Notes: generated by a model from the sequence alone, not told the origin. Numbered from the stretch's first letter, positions 8,608-17,110 are shown. The stretch: 56,105 bases of DNA from Acidobacteriota bacterium (GCA_003225005.1 QIAN01000494.1:1-56105); one strand, 5' to 3'. A program made the numbers and translations.

Positions 8608-9660
8608 CTACCGCCTTCGACCAGTACCAATGTCCTCACTTGTCTGAGTAGTTTCGTCAAGCCAATAGCTCGCCCGCGCCGCAACTGCGAGGCGAGGGTG
8701 TTGCCCGACGATCTGGACCATGATCGTGTGGAACCCCTCTTGATGAGAACTAGGGTAAAAGTTGAGTGTGTAGCCGTTGTGAATGTCACGCGCCAAGATC
8801 GAAAAGTTATGTTCTAACTCTTGTTCATCATGGAACCGCAACTGTTCTCCACCAGACAGTGCCGCGACCTCGGCAGCCGTGTCCACTCGCATCGCCTTCA
8901 CGATCCCCAGCGGTATTGAACGATCAGGTGTGTTACTAAAAATGGGGTTATCCGACGACACAGAAATTGGACTCCTGCGAACGTGTCTGGTGGAATGGCT
9001 CTTCAATGGCGTCTTTTCGGTCGAGAACGTAAGACTGTAGATCGTGGTACCGCTCTCAGCCAGACTCCGCACTACGTCTTCCGCGTGGGCTGTGCTTCCG
9101 TCGTCCAGCGACTGGCTGAGTAGGAGGATGATGCGACGAAAGCTCGCCGATTGCAGTTTGAGCAGACCCGTCGCGCACTTCACCGCATCTATAATTGCTG
9201 CTCCATGGTCGCCGCCTTCTTGATGCGTTAAGCCGTAATAGAGGCCATCGACTCTGGGAGGGAAGTTCCAAATCTGTTTGGGGCGACTGTCGAACGTCAC
9301 TAGAGCGACCGTGCGAGTTGAATTACCCAGCGCGGATTCGAACAAAGTGTCGAGTTTGCCATAATTCTGAAGCTCGCTGGAGGCCGCCCCGCCAGTTTGC
9401 AATAGAACCACCACGGCAAGTGGTTGATTCCCCACCTCCTCGACAAATACTTTCTGCTCAATTCCGTTGTCCAAGAGTCGAAAATGACTCGCATCAAGAT
9501 TTGCAACAAGCTCGCCTGACGCGGATCGAACCAATGTCGGAACGATCACCAATGTTGACGCAGACCTGATTGTAGGGTTGGAGAGTTCGTCCGAGGAAGT
9601 CGCGCTTTGTCCAAGGGCGACGTGGGCTACCGCAACCAGTATCGCGAAATATACGGCCAT
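8608..9660 (-). CDS. Secreted VWFA-related domain protein (acidobacterial type)
   Basis: The start at 9660 gives a signal peptide (MAVYFAILVAVAHVALGQ) and a 350-residue protein; AAGTGAAG precedes it. The body has the layout of the acidobacterial VWFA-related family: an N-terminal beta region with VPTLVRSASGELVANL and HFRLLDNGIEQKV, then the VWA core starting PLAVVVLLQTGG, in which the usual MIDAS DxSxS is replaced by LQTGGAAS, then RRIILLLSQSLDDGS. The lost acidic MIDAS residue suggests metal-independent binding or loss of function. The C-terminal domain (NGYTLNFYPSSHQEGFHTI) is typical of the family. The role is unknown, probably extracellular protein-protein contact. Confidence 0.8.
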   Translation of the reverse strand: MAVYFAILVAVAHVALGQSATSSDELSNPTIRSASTLVIVPTLVRSASGELVANLDASHFRLLDNGIEQKVFVEEVGNQPLAVVVLLQTGGAASSELQNYGKLDTLFESALGNSTRTVALVTFDSRPKQIWNFPPRVDGLYYGLTHQEGGDHGAAIIDAVKCATGLLKLQSASFRRIILLLSQSLDDGSTAHAEDVVRSLAESGTTIYSLTFSTEKTPLKSHSTRHVRRSPISVSSDNPIFSNTPDRSIPLGIVKAMRVDTAAEVAALSGGEQLRFHDEQELEHNFSILARDIHNGYTLNFYPSSHQEGFHTIMVQIVGQHPRLAVAARASYWLDETTQTSEDIGTGRRR

Positions 9661-9986
9661 CTTCACTTTTGTGTTCCTGATCGCCACAACCAAGACGAAG
9701 ACCCGAAGGACCCACTCAGATACTCCATAAGGTAACGCGCAGGATTCTTGAATGTAAACATCCGATTTGCGGTGCGCCGTGAAAGGCGCTTGAAGGAAGC
9801 TGGATCGCTCCACCAGTAGCAATCGGAGCGGCGGTGGAGGCAGCCGGGGTCGGCTACGTGGCACCAGATCGTTGCGTCATCCCTCGACTTCATGTCACGA
9901 TTCGGCCGATGAGCGCCAAGGCGATTTTGCGCCAGTCTTTGATTGTAGAATTATCCGCAACGACAACGAAGATCGGAGAACAAATC

Positions 9987-10526
9987 ATGCCTGAAGAGAT
10001 TGCAGCGCTGCATCGGCGGATATTGCAGCTAAAGAACTACGTCGTGGTTCTTGCTTTGTTGTGGGCAGGCACAATAGGAGTATGGTTCATGAAAACGTCC
10101 CCTTATCTTGCCCGAGCCGCTCAGCCGGAAAGCCTCACAGTGAAACGGCTGGCTGTGGTCGATGAAAAAGGGACAGAACGAGTTGTGATTTCAGCGCCTT
10201 TGCCTGAGCCGATGATCAACGGGAAACGCGAGAAGCGCGACAGTCCGGTATCTGGAATGCTGATCTACGATCCAAAAGGTAACGAACGCGGCGGCTACGT
10301 AACTTCTGACGGTGGAGATTTGGCGGCACTTCTCACGTTGGATTCGGAAAACGATCAAGTGTTTACCGCATATGCGAATGCTGGTTCAGGCGCAACCGTT
10401 TGGGTCGCAAATGAGAAGCATCAGAATGTGGTCATGAGCACACATAACACTGCCGTGCTTGAGATTACTGACGGCAAGAAGGTCGTTTATAAGCAGCCTC
10501 CTGACGCTGCCGCTCTGAAACAATAG
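9987..10526 (+). CDS. Membrane-anchored conserved protein, 179 aa
   Basis: The ATG at 9987 follows GGAGAA by about 8 bases. The N-terminus has a short cytoplasmic helix and a single membrane span (NYVVVLALLWAGTIGVWFM, residues 17-35), so most of the chain is exported. The exported part (LTVKRLAVVDEKGTERVVI, GMLIYDPKGNERGGYVTSDGG, VFTAYANAGSGATVWVANE) looks like repeated beta-hairpins with a DExGxER pattern. I recognise this as a recurring acidobacterial hypothetical family but not as anything with a known activity. It is divergent from the VWFA gene, with about 320 bases between them. Confidence 0.65.
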   Translation: MPEEIAALHRRILQLKNYVVVLALLWAGTIGVWFMKTSPYLARAAQPESLTVKRLAVVDEKGTERVVISAPLPEPMINGKREKRDSPVSGMLIYDPKGNERGGYVTSDGGDLAALLTLDSENDQVFTAYANAGSGATVWVANEKHQNVVMSTHNTAVLEITDGKKVVYKQPPDAAALKQ

Positions 10527-10690
10527 TCACGCTTAATCGGTATGGAGCAGTGCTCATCCGCAACCGCGCAACTCAAAGACTCCATGACCTGCCCTTATGC
10601 GTGCGAGAAACAATCTTGCTTGCGGATAACTGTCGCAATCAGGCGTGTGCGCTCATTGTGACTCGCTGGCGCTTTGCTGTACTCCTCTTG

Positions 10691-10870
10691 CTACTGCTTG
10701 CCGTATGGCGAATCGCCGATGAACGTCTCTGTCGTGACCGTTCCGGTGTTGCGGTCGCGGGTGCTGACAATCGTGACATCGTGGATTCGGTTGATCGTGA
10801 TGCTCGTGTCGCTCGACACAGCATGGGTCAGCGATCCGATCTTTTCACCATGATTGTTGATGATGTCCAT
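10691..10870 (-). CDS. Small conserved-looking protein, 59 aa
   Basis: This short frame has a strong GGAGGA about 8 bases before its ATG and lies 45 bases after the stop of the next gene upstream on the same strand. It starts MDIINNHGEKIGSLTH and is rich in Thr, Ile and Asp (SITINRIHDVTIVSTRD). It has no Cys, no membrane span and no signal peptide. It appears to be the last gene of the 14058-to-10691 leftward operon. Its G-x-IGS-x-T start vaguely recalls the RRIIGSVTTGF of the divergent small gene at 14148. Confidence 0.5.
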   Translation of the reverse strand: MDIINNHGEKIGSLTHAVSSDTSITINRIHDVTIVSTRDRNTGTVTTETFIGDSPYGKQ

Positions 10871-10915
10871 TGCTTCATTCCTCCGGTGTGATTTTGTGCG
10901 TAGAAGATAGCGTGA

Positions 10916-11338
10916 TCACTGCTGCTCAAATTCGGGCGAGCCTTGATGTTCTCCGTGTGCGCCCGCGTGTTCATCGCACAGCGTCTTAATCCAACCGCCT
11001 TCCCGCCGCTGTCCCGGCTGGCCGCAAACCTCGCAGGTGCGATATGCTTCCTCCTTGGCGACTCCGATCCGCTCGCGAATGGCGTCGTTTGCATGATTCA
11101 CGTGGATGCGTAACTCTCCGAACTTTTCCTTCACTTGCAGAATTTCAAACTGGCACCCGGCTGCCTGCTCGAATTCGGCGACCAGCGGTTCCAAGTCCAC
11201 GCATAGCCGCCAGAGGATATCGAACCAGCCGTCCCCGTGCTCGAAGCCCCGTGGCATCGCTGTGTCGCGAACGTCGCCCTCGGTGTTGAACCAGTTGGGC
11301 CATCGCTCGATTAGCTTTTGCTCAAGTGCCTTATCCAT
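10916..11338 (-). CDS. Conserved hypothetical protein with a C-terminal zinc knuckle, 140 aa
   Basis: The N-terminal 90 residues are a globular alpha/beta region rich in Trp and acidic residues (LIERWPNWFNTEGD, EHGDGWFDILWRLC, FEILQVKEKFGELRIHV). The C-terminus holds CEVCGQPG and, about 20 residues on, CDEHAGAHGEH, which together could bind one zinc. It sits 6 bases downstream of the AAA ATPase gene and is surely co-transcribed. From memory such proteins occur sporadically in bacteria, often near mobile genes, without an assigned function. Confidence 0.65.
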   Translation of the reverse strand: MDKALEQKLIERWPNWFNTEGDVRDTAMPRGFEHGDGWFDILWRLCVDLEPLVAEFEQAAGCQFEILQVKEKFGELRIHVNHANDAIRERIGVAKEEAYRTCEVCGQPGQRREGGWIKTLCDEHAGAHGEHQGSPEFEQQ

Positions 11339-11344
11339 TCGGCG

Positions 11345-12715
11345 CTATTTCCGGCTGCCAGAAGGCTCGGAATGGCGTACAAATCCCGAGGCGGCGACCG
11401 ATGTTTTCAAATCGTAGGCTCCCGCGGCCTGAAGCGCGATGGCCTCAACGACATCTTCGACCGTGATCTCTCGACCGTGCTCGAATGCTGACTGAGCCCC
11501 GAGGATGTAGGTTTCCCGTAACTGGGCGAAGGAGAATCCTTCCGTCTCTTCGATGACGATCTCAAACTGTTCTCCGGTGAGAATCGGACTGAGCCGCCTG
11601 TAATACTCGCGTCGGAGGTCGGCATCCGGATTTCGGAACTGAACCACACGGTCGAACCGGCCGGGGCGCTTCAAAATCGCGGGATCGAGGCAAGTCGGAT
11701 CATTTGCCGTGGCGACCACGATGACGCCATCGTGCGTTCCCACGCCGTCTAGGCAGTTGAGCAATGTTTGGAAGCTCACCCTCCCTTCCTGTGTCCGCTT
11801 CCCTTCAGTTGGAAAAGCGCGGTCGAGGTCTTCCAAAATCACGAGTGCAGGCGTGTTCTCGGCAGCTTTTTGGAACAGGTGGAGAACGTCGCTGCTCTTT
11901 TCCTCCGCGTCACTGAGGTCGAGTGCGTAAGGCCGGATATATGGATGTGCCGCCATCACCCTGAGGGTGGCGCTTTTGCCATTCCCCGGCGGCCCCCAGA
12001 AAAGATATCCACGGCGATACGGAAGGTTATGCTGGCGAAACCAGTCTTCCCGTTGGAAGAAAAGCTCGAAATCCGTCCTCACCATGCGGCGGGTCGTCGC
12101 ATCCAGCACGACGGCATCCCAGTCGTATCGGCCTTGGAGCCGAGTCCGGCTGTACATAGTTTCGAGATAACGCTCCGTCTGATCCTGTACCTGTTCTTTC
12201 AGCAGGAGAACTTTTGCGGCGTCCTCGCGGTGGGCGATGAACCAGTGCTGGTCGGACGACGGCGGGAGTATGGGCATGTCGCCGGGCGGAAATACCAGCG
12301 GTACTTTGACGCTGATCACGTGCCGCGAGAGACCGCGCAGCCTGAACGCCACAGGGGAGTCTTGCCAATCCAGTTCCCATACCGGGAGGGGCGCTGCACT
12401 GGGCTTGCGCTCGCGCTGGAGGGACGCAGCAATTCGGGGACTCACGCCGGGGGGAAGTGTCCAGTCCTCAATCAGTGCTCGCCAATTACTGTTTCTCGCT
12501 CGGGTCGCCGAGACGACGGGGAGCCCGTGCAAAAGTTCCTCTGCCACGACATCGGCGGGATTGGCGTCCACGTCGAGGGTCACGGACTCACTCAGAGGCG
12601 CGTCCAGCATTTGTTCGATCCATTTTGCATAAGGCTGGAGCGAGGCGAGGATCGACTCCACCGAGGACGTGAGGCGAATCTGGAGCTTCTCGGGAATGTT
12701 TGGCTTTATTGACAT
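11345..12715 (-). CDS. BCS1-like AAA ATPase
   Basis: This 456-residue protein has a C-terminal AAA core: Walker A GPPGNGKSAT (near residue 245), Walker B ALVILEDLDRAF (near 295), sensor-1 VVATANDPTCLDP and the arginine-finger segment RPGRFDRVVQF. The layout RGYLFWGPPGNGKS is that of the BCS1-like clade. The N-terminal 220 residues form a separate substrate or partner domain with no membrane span. It overlaps the small cysteine-rich gene 12706-12933 by 10 bases, suggesting translational coupling, and lies in one operon with a serine recombinase. Bacterial BCS1-like ATPases are largely uncharacterised; remodelling of a partner encoded beside it (10916 or 12706) is my inference. Confidence 0.8.
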   Translation of the reverse strand: MSIKPNIPEKLQIRLTSSVESILASLQPYAKWIEQMLDAPLSESVTLDVDANPADVVAEELLHGLPVVSATRARNSNWRALIEDWTLPPGVSPRIAASLQRERKPSAAPLPVWELDWQDSPVAFRLRGLSRHVISVKVPLVFPPGDMPILPPSSDQHWFIAHREDAAKVLLLKEQVQDQTERYLETMYSRTRLQGRYDWDAVVLDATTRRMVRTDFELFFQREDWFRQHNLPYRRGYLFWGPPGNGKSATLRVMAAHPYIRPYALDLSDAEEKSSDVLHLFQKAAENTPALVILEDLDRAFPTEGKRTQEGRVSFQTLLNCLDGVGTHDGVIVVATANDPTCLDPAILKRPGRFDRVVQFRNPDADLRREYYRRLSPILTGEQFEIVIEETEGFSFAQLRETYILGAQSAFEHGREITVEDVVEAIALQAAGAYDLKTSVAASGFVRHSEPSGSRK

Positions 12716-12933
12716 GTTTGATGTTTAGGTACGGACTTCGATCCTCGACCCGTAACGATTGCAAGGGGCTGCTCTGGTGATGGCTGGCACCGCGCTCCGC
12801 AGTGTGCTCGCGATTCTTCGCGGCTAAATACTCCACCGCACACCATACATTCGCGCAGGCGCATCGGGTTCATGGGGAGGTCGCCGTTGGTCGAGAGTGC
12901 GATAAAAATCTTTCCAACCGTGTCGTTCATCAT
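12706..12933 (-). CDS. Small cysteine-rich protein, 75 aa
   Basis: Two ATGs open the frame at 12933, with GGAGC about 10 bases upstream. The centre carries CMVCGGVFSREES and HCGARC, a C-x2-C...H-C-x3-C arrangement that could form a zinc finger. The first 22 residues (KIFIALSTNGDLPM) look like a beta-hairpin. Its stop lies inside the start of the AAA ATPase, a 10-base overlap. No family is recognised. The context suggests an adaptor or regulator for the ATPase, which is inference. Confidence 0.5.
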   Translation of the reverse strand: MMNDTVGKIFIALSTNGDLPMNPMRLRECMVCGGVFSREESRAHCGARCQPSPEQPLAIVTGRGSKSVPKHQTCQ

Positions 12934-12946
12934 CTTGACTAAGCTC

Positions 12947-13588
12947 CTATAGCAGGACTTGCGTCACGAAGTCTGCCCCAGAGGCCAACACTGCCGCTTG
13001 GGAATTCCCGTTGAACTCCTTCATCAAGCGGCACACAGAAGCCCTCGAAATGTTGTGGCGCGTTGCTGCCTGCGTCAGCGACATACCCGTGCGGCGGTCA
13101 ACGACAACCTGCTCTCGATTGATGTCCAGCCGCGCTCGCCCAATTTGTCTGCCCTCCAGCCGCGCTCGGCGCATACCACTTTTCACGCGCTCCACGATCA
13201 ACGACCTTTCCAACTCGCTAATCGCAGCGACGATGACGATCATGGCGCGACCCAGCGGGCCGCCCGTATCTATGTTTTCGCGGAAACTAATTAGTCCGAT
13301 GTTCAAGCGATTGAGTTCGTCCAATACTTCGAGGAAGTGTTTCACCGAGCGGGCCATCCGGTCGAAGGCCCAGACCAGCACCACGTCGAATCGCCCGCGC
13401 CGGGCGTCAGACATAAGCTTGTCCAGACCGGGTCGCTTGGCTTTTGCTCCGCTGATCGTGTCCGTGTACTCGCCGACAATCTCGTAACCGCGAGCCGTTG
13501 CCAACGGACGCAGATCGCAAAGCTGGCTCTCGGGGTGCTGATCGCTGCTGGAAACTCGGGTGTAGACGGCGACTCGTTTCACTGGCAA
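12947..13588 (-). CDS. Serine recombinase (resolvase/invertase family)
   Basis: The TTG at 13588 was chosen because AGGAGGT sits 6 bases before it and it starts 5 bases after the preceding stop. The protein (213 aa) has the catalytic segment VAVYTRVSSSDQ, the helix region YEIVGEYTDTISGAK, DVVLVWAFDRMARSVKHFLEVLDEL, LGRAMIVIVAAISELERSLIVERVKSGM and a C-terminal helix-turn-helix (SLTQAATRHNISRASVCRLM). Length and layout fit small resolvases and invertases that cut DNA with a 5'-phosphoserine link. It is embedded in an operon rather than flanked by transposase genes. It may drive a local DNA inversion or be the mobility gene of a small island. Confidence 0.9.
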   Translation of the reverse strand: MPVKRVAVYTRVSSSDQHPESQLCDLRPLATARGYEIVGEYTDTISGAKAKRPGLDKLMSDARRGRFDVVLVWAFDRMARSVKHFLEVLDELNRLNIGLISFRENIDTGGPLGRAMIVIVAAISELERSLIVERVKSGMRRARLEGRQIGRARLDINREQVVVDRRTGMSLTQAATRHNISRASVCRLMKEFNGNSQAAVLASGADFVTQVLL

Positions 13589-13593
13589 AAGTG

Positions 13594-14058
13594 TTACCTC
13601 CTGAGTGATTCCGTGTACCTGCATTTCGCAAGGACACATTCCAGAAAATCCGGCTCGTCGATGCCGTAATGCAGGAGCCTTTCATTCCCGCACTTCGGGC
13701 ACGCGGATCGCTGCCGCTGCTTCTCGATATCTTGCTCCGTGAACTTCCCGCCTGCCGAGCGGAAGAGCCGATAGGTGGCTTGATTGCAGATCATCGTCTC
13801 CGGTCGGAGGATCGACAACTGGTCTGCAACCACACCGAACATCAATTGCCCGATCTGGCGATCTGTTAAATGTGCTAGACGTTGCCCCAGCATCCCCGCC
13901 GCCCACAGCGTCCCAACGAGCCGCTCAAACGGGTCGTCGGACTCCGCCAGCATGCGTTGGATTTCAATCAGTTCGCTGACCGTGGCGTCTCCTTCGTCCT
14001 GCCCCAAGTGCATCTCCGGCGACTCAGGCTCAATATACAAAGCTATGGGCGGAAACAT
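13594..14058 (-). CDS. Hypothetical protein with C-terminal zinc ribbon, 154 aa
   Basis: The ATG at 14058 has AGGAG about 10 bases upstream and opens the leftward operon. Residues 28-105 are helical (VSELIEIQRMLAESDDPFERLVGTLWAAG, then RQIGQLMFGVVADQL). The last 40 residues contain CPKCGNERLLHYG and later Cys residues (LECVLAKC) that can complete a zinc ribbon. The next gene, the serine recombinase, starts 5 bases after its stop. I do not recognise the family. Confidence 0.6.
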   Translation of the reverse strand: MFPPIALYIEPESPEMHLGQDEGDATVSELIEIQRMLAESDDPFERLVGTLWAAGMLGQRLAHLTDRQIGQLMFGVVADQLSILRPETMICNQATYRLFRSAGGKFTEQDIEKQRQRSACPKCGNERLLHYGIDEPDFLECVLAKCRYTESLRR

Positions 14059-14147
14059 CCAGAGAGTACTCCTTTGATATCAATGGCTTAGAAGTGGGCG
14101 TTTCGGCCTTTTGCTTTGTATATTGAGGGTGGGATAAGGAGGGCACA

Positions 14148-14363
14148 GTGTCACTGGAAAAGAAATACATCCGCGATGGCAAACGCCGAATCATCGGTTC
14201 GGTCACCACGGGTTTCTCGGACGAGTCTTCAGTGGTTCGTGATGACCAGAACCAATTCGCTGGCCGCACGAGTGACAGATTCGACACGACCCGCGACGAC
14301 CACGGGAATTTGGTCTCCATCAACACGAGCGACCCCGGTCTTCTGATCAACAAGAAAAAGTAG
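14148..14363 (+). CDS. Small basic hypothetical protein, 71 aa
   Basis: The frame starts with GTG at 14148 behind AAGGAGGG at good spacing. The protein is highly charged (MSLEKKYIRDGKRRIIGS, RTSDRFDTTRDDHGNLVSIN, ending LLINKKK) and seems built from short beta strands. It is divergent from the recombinase operon, with 90 bases between the two starts, so the two directions may share regulatory DNA. No known family comes to mind. Confidence 0.6.
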   Translation: MSLEKKYIRDGKRRIIGSVTTGFSDESSVVRDDQNQFAGRTSDRFDTTRDDHGNLVSINTSDPGLLINKKK

Positions 14364-14497
14364 TCATCATCTATCCTCCCCCAAATTCCACCCTACCTCG
14401 CTCAATTTTTGTGGATACATCAGGTATTGATGAATTGGGTTCACAACGCAATCTTGCGCAAGGTTCTCTTGCTCGCCGAAATGGAGTGCCATCAGCC

Positions 14498-15598
14498 ATG
14501 ACCACAGAAGCATCCGTTGAGACCGAGACAATCGAATGCCCGCTGTGCTCGGGGGCGGGCAAACTGAAGAGAACTGAAGTACTGGATCGCCATGGGGTGA
14601 AGGACTTTGCACGGGTCGCTCAGCTTAGCGCAGAGGAAGCCTTCCGGTTGCTCCAGCAGAAGCACACTCTCGACCACCAGACTGCATGGGCTCGTTTCGA
14701 GGCCGAACTGACGAAGCGGACCGCCGAGATCGAGCAGCGCCATCGGGACGAGCTTGGGACGCTTGGTTCCCGGATCAGGGAACTGGAATCCACCGCAGAG
14801 ATTTCAGGCAAGCAGAAGGCGCTCGAAGTCCAGCGCGTCCGCGCCGAACTGGAGGGCAGGCTGCGCTCGGAGGAATTGGAAAAAGAACGGGCGAATCGTC
14901 GGGCTGAAGACCACCAGCGCGAAATCGAGCATCTTCGAGAACAGAGCAGCAGCTTGGAAGCGGAACTTTCAAAGGTCGCCCGCATCGGCAAGCGGGAGGA
15001 AATCGACTTCTCCGAAGAGGCGCGGGCTTGGGCGGGCATCTGCGTCAGTGAGAAGCTCCCCCGAAACGGCGATTTCATCTTGGCGTACCGCGATCCGAGC
15101 GGTACACCGCTTGAGCCGCGCATGCTGGTGGACAACAAAGACAAGGCCGTCATCTGTGAGGGTGATATCGGCAAGCTGGTGCGAGACGCAAGGGAACGCT
15201 CGATCCCGGTCGCCATTTTGGTTACACGCGAGGAAGCTCAGCTTCGGCAGATTGACAAGGATGACCGTTGGGGATGCAAGGATGGCATCTGGGTTTTGCG
15301 CACCACGCGGCAGTGGTTTCCCCGTGACCTCGATGTATTGAAGCCCCTCTTTGAAACGATGCGTGTTCAAGGGTTTGATTTCTTGGAAAAGAACGCTGTT
15401 ATCGCAAAGGAAGTCCGCCGTACGTTTGCCGATCTCGACCGGATTGAGAACGAGTTAAAGAAGGCGACGAAGGCGATCACTTCGGCGTCGGGGTTGGTCA
15501 CGAAATACAGGGGTAGATTGCAGGGCCTCTGCGACAATGCTCCCGCACGGAAGATGCCCACGGCATCGTGCGGAGTCGCTGTCATCAATAGGAAATGA
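14498..15598 (+). CDS. DUF2130-family coiled-coil protein
   Basis: A 366-residue protein. It begins with a CPLCSG zinc-knuckle-like start (residues 13-18), then a long coiled coil (residues 50-155: FEAELTKRTAEIEQRHRD, ERANRRAEDHQREIEHLREQ). A globular domain follows with KREEIDFSEEARAWAG, DFILAYRDPSGTPLEPRMLVDNKDK, and RSIPVAILVTREEAQLR with WVLRTTRQWFP. This coiled coil plus alpha/beta domain matches DUF2130, which is related in layout to RmuC-type proteins and may share a nuclease-like fold; the activity is unproven. The start at 14498 has GGAG 12 bases upstream. It stands alone on the plus strand beside the recombinase/AAA operon. Confidence 0.75.
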   Translation: MTTEASVETETIECPLCSGAGKLKRTEVLDRHGVKDFARVAQLSAEEAFRLLQQKHTLDHQTAWARFEAELTKRTAEIEQRHRDELGTLGSRIRELESTAEISGKQKALEVQRVRAELEGRLRSEELEKERANRRAEDHQREIEHLREQSSSLEAELSKVARIGKREEIDFSEEARAWAGICVSEKLPRNGDFILAYRDPSGTPLEPRMLVDNKDKAVICEGDIGKLVRDARERSIPVAILVTREEAQLRQIDKDDRWGCKDGIWVLRTTRQWFPRDLDVLKPLFETMRVQGFDFLEKNAVIAKEVRRTFADLDRIENELKKATKAITSASGLVTKYRGRLQGLCDNAPARKMPTASCGVAVINRK

Positions 15599-16059
15599 TC
15601 CGTCATGCCGGACAGGTCTTCATGCCAAGTCTGTCAACCGTGTACACACTACATTGATAGGCTTTGCCTTTGGGCCCCGGTCCCGTCTGGTCAGCCGTCT
15701 CAGTCGGAACGGTCGGCGGCTCGGGCTTCGTGGCCGGGACCCCGGAAGCGGAGGGGACTGTCAAAGGGTCGCGGTGTTGCGGAGGGTGGGGATCAAAAGC
15801 TTTTGTATGGCGCGAGAGGTCCTCCGGGAGTAGATGCGCCGAGCACTTGGGCGCGGTCATAGAGACTGGTGATTTGTCATCAACTGCTGGCTTCCCTCGT
15901 GCACCGTCCGCATGGTCACCTAAGCTTGCTCTTGAGTTGGTTCTGAGGTATTAATCAGTACGCAGTTGCTTCTCAAGTGAGCTGAGATTCCGAAGCTCGA
16001 TTCCCGAACTCACTTCCCAAGCACCGCCATCCAGCCAGCTGACCCTTTTGGAGACCAAA
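15599..16059. other. Intergenic region without recognisable gene
   Basis: A minus-strand frame (15603-15860) encodes a Pro/Thr-rich chain, and two plus frames overlap it. None has a family match or a ribosome-binding site that I trust. The last 50 bases serve as leader for the PEGA gene. Confidence 0.45.
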
Positions 16060-16650
16060 ATGTCCAATCGTAGAATGATGCCAATCGCACTGATTTTGTT
16101 GATAGGCGTGGTGGGCGCCGAAGACCGGGTACAGTCCGAGTTGCGATTCGCCGCTCACACCAAAGACGAAAAGACCGCCGGAGTATGGGTAGACGGGCAA
16201 TACGTAGGCTTTGTAAAAGAACTTGCAGGTGACAAGAAGCTAATGCTCTTGCCCGGCAAGCACGAAATTGTCATCCGCCAGGCCTGGTACAACGAGTTTG
16301 TCAAGCAGGTCATCCTGGAGCCTGGGCAGATCGAGCAAATCAACGTCGCGTTAGTGAAATCGGCCCGATTGCCGACCAAGGACGCTACGGGCGAACTAAA
16401 AATAGCCGCCACCCCATCTCGGGCGGCGGTCTTTGTCGACGGTCAATACGCCGGACACGTAGACGAGTTTGATGGCGTGGGCAAAGCCATGCTCCTTACT
16501 CCCGGACAGCACCGCCTGCGTATCGCTTTACCCGGCTACCTGCCCTTCGATACCATGGTGGACCTGCGCCCGCAGCAGAAACTCAAAATTCAAACTGATC
16601 TCGTAAAAGGCAGCATCACCGAGGCCGGATCGCAGGTCATAAAGCAGTAG
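16060..16650 (+). CDS. Secreted protein with two PEGA repeats
   Basis: The ATG at 16060 follows TTTTGGAG and gives a signal peptide (MMPIALILLIGVVGAEDR). Two PEGA-type repeats follow: GVWVDGQYVGFVKELAG...LLPGKHEIVIRQ (about residues 42-75) and AVFVDGQYAGHVDEFDG...LLTPGQHRLRIALPGY (about 125-165). Each is followed by a beta strand segment. PEGA domains are surface-exposed beta folds thought to bind other envelope proteins or carbohydrates. The two repeats are close copies, suggesting an internal duplication. About 670 bases of noncoding DNA with strong palindromes follow. Confidence 0.8.
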   Translation: MSNRRMMPIALILLIGVVGAEDRVQSELRFAAHTKDEKTAGVWVDGQYVGFVKELAGDKKLMLLPGKHEIVIRQAWYNEFVKQVILEPGQIEQINVALVKSARLPTKDATGELKIAATPSRAAVFVDGQYAGHVDEFDGVGKAMLLTPGQHRLRIALPGYLPFDTMVDLRPQQKLKIQTDLVKGSITEAGSQVIKQ

Positions 16651-16700
16651 AAGATCCGTCAGCCCAGAAATCCCAACTGGGAAACGGACGTACGGCTGTT

Positions 16701-16741
16701 GTAAACACGTTTACACTCGAAACCCCCTGTCGTGAGTGTAA
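16701..16741. promoter_or_regulatory. Palindrome pair, candidate operator
   Basis: GTAAACACGTTTAC (16701-16714) is a 6+2+6 inverted repeat. Overlapping it, TTACACTC (16711-16718) is mirrored by GAGTGTAA (16734-16741). The GAGTGTAATCG half-site is repeated exactly at 17100-17110. The size and shape are those of TetR-type operators. No regulator gene lies next to it. Confidence 0.45.
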
Positions 16742-17075
16742 TCGCGAGTTTTGACAGTTACGATACCGCCCCGAAACCGGGTGACCGATTCCTTAGCTGG
16801 GCGTGCTTTCGTCACTATCGAAGGGAACTGTCGCTGGGACCGCTTGGAAGCTCCCGAACAGAGATGTCGATACCGTGGGCTTTCACAGCTTGGAAATCGA
16901 TTGTCCTAGGCCCTTTATATTTATATGTAAGCTCCAGATGGGTTGGACTCAACCACTTCAACCCGACACTCTAGGCGACCGGGTCGTCTTCGGACCGTCA
17001 CAGCTGGACGCTGACACACATACCCCGAAAATTAGAACCCAAATTGTCTTACGCATCGTAGTTACTGTTAGCAGG

Positions 17076-17110
17076 CGATTACACTCACAACCGAATTGTG
17101 AGTGTAATCG
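17076..17110. promoter_or_regulatory. Perfect 15-bp inverted repeat upstream of the FAD oxidoreductase
   Basis: CGATTACACTCACAA (17076-17090) and its exact reverse complement (17096-17110) flank the 5-base spacer CCGAA. It lies about 215 bases before the oxidoreductase start. The half-site ACACTC/GAGTGT is shared with the palindrome at 16711-16741, so the pair may be two binding sites for one repressor, or the two ends of a small 400-base insertion. Confidence 0.5.

Noticed and set aside
11768-12712. Plus-strand 314-residue frame
   Set aside because: Antisense of the AAA ATPase gene, which has full Walker motifs; a high-GC shadow.
15603-15860. Minus-strand Pro/Thr-rich frame of 85 codons
   Set aside because: No signal peptide, ribosome-binding site or homologous pattern; three frames overlap here.
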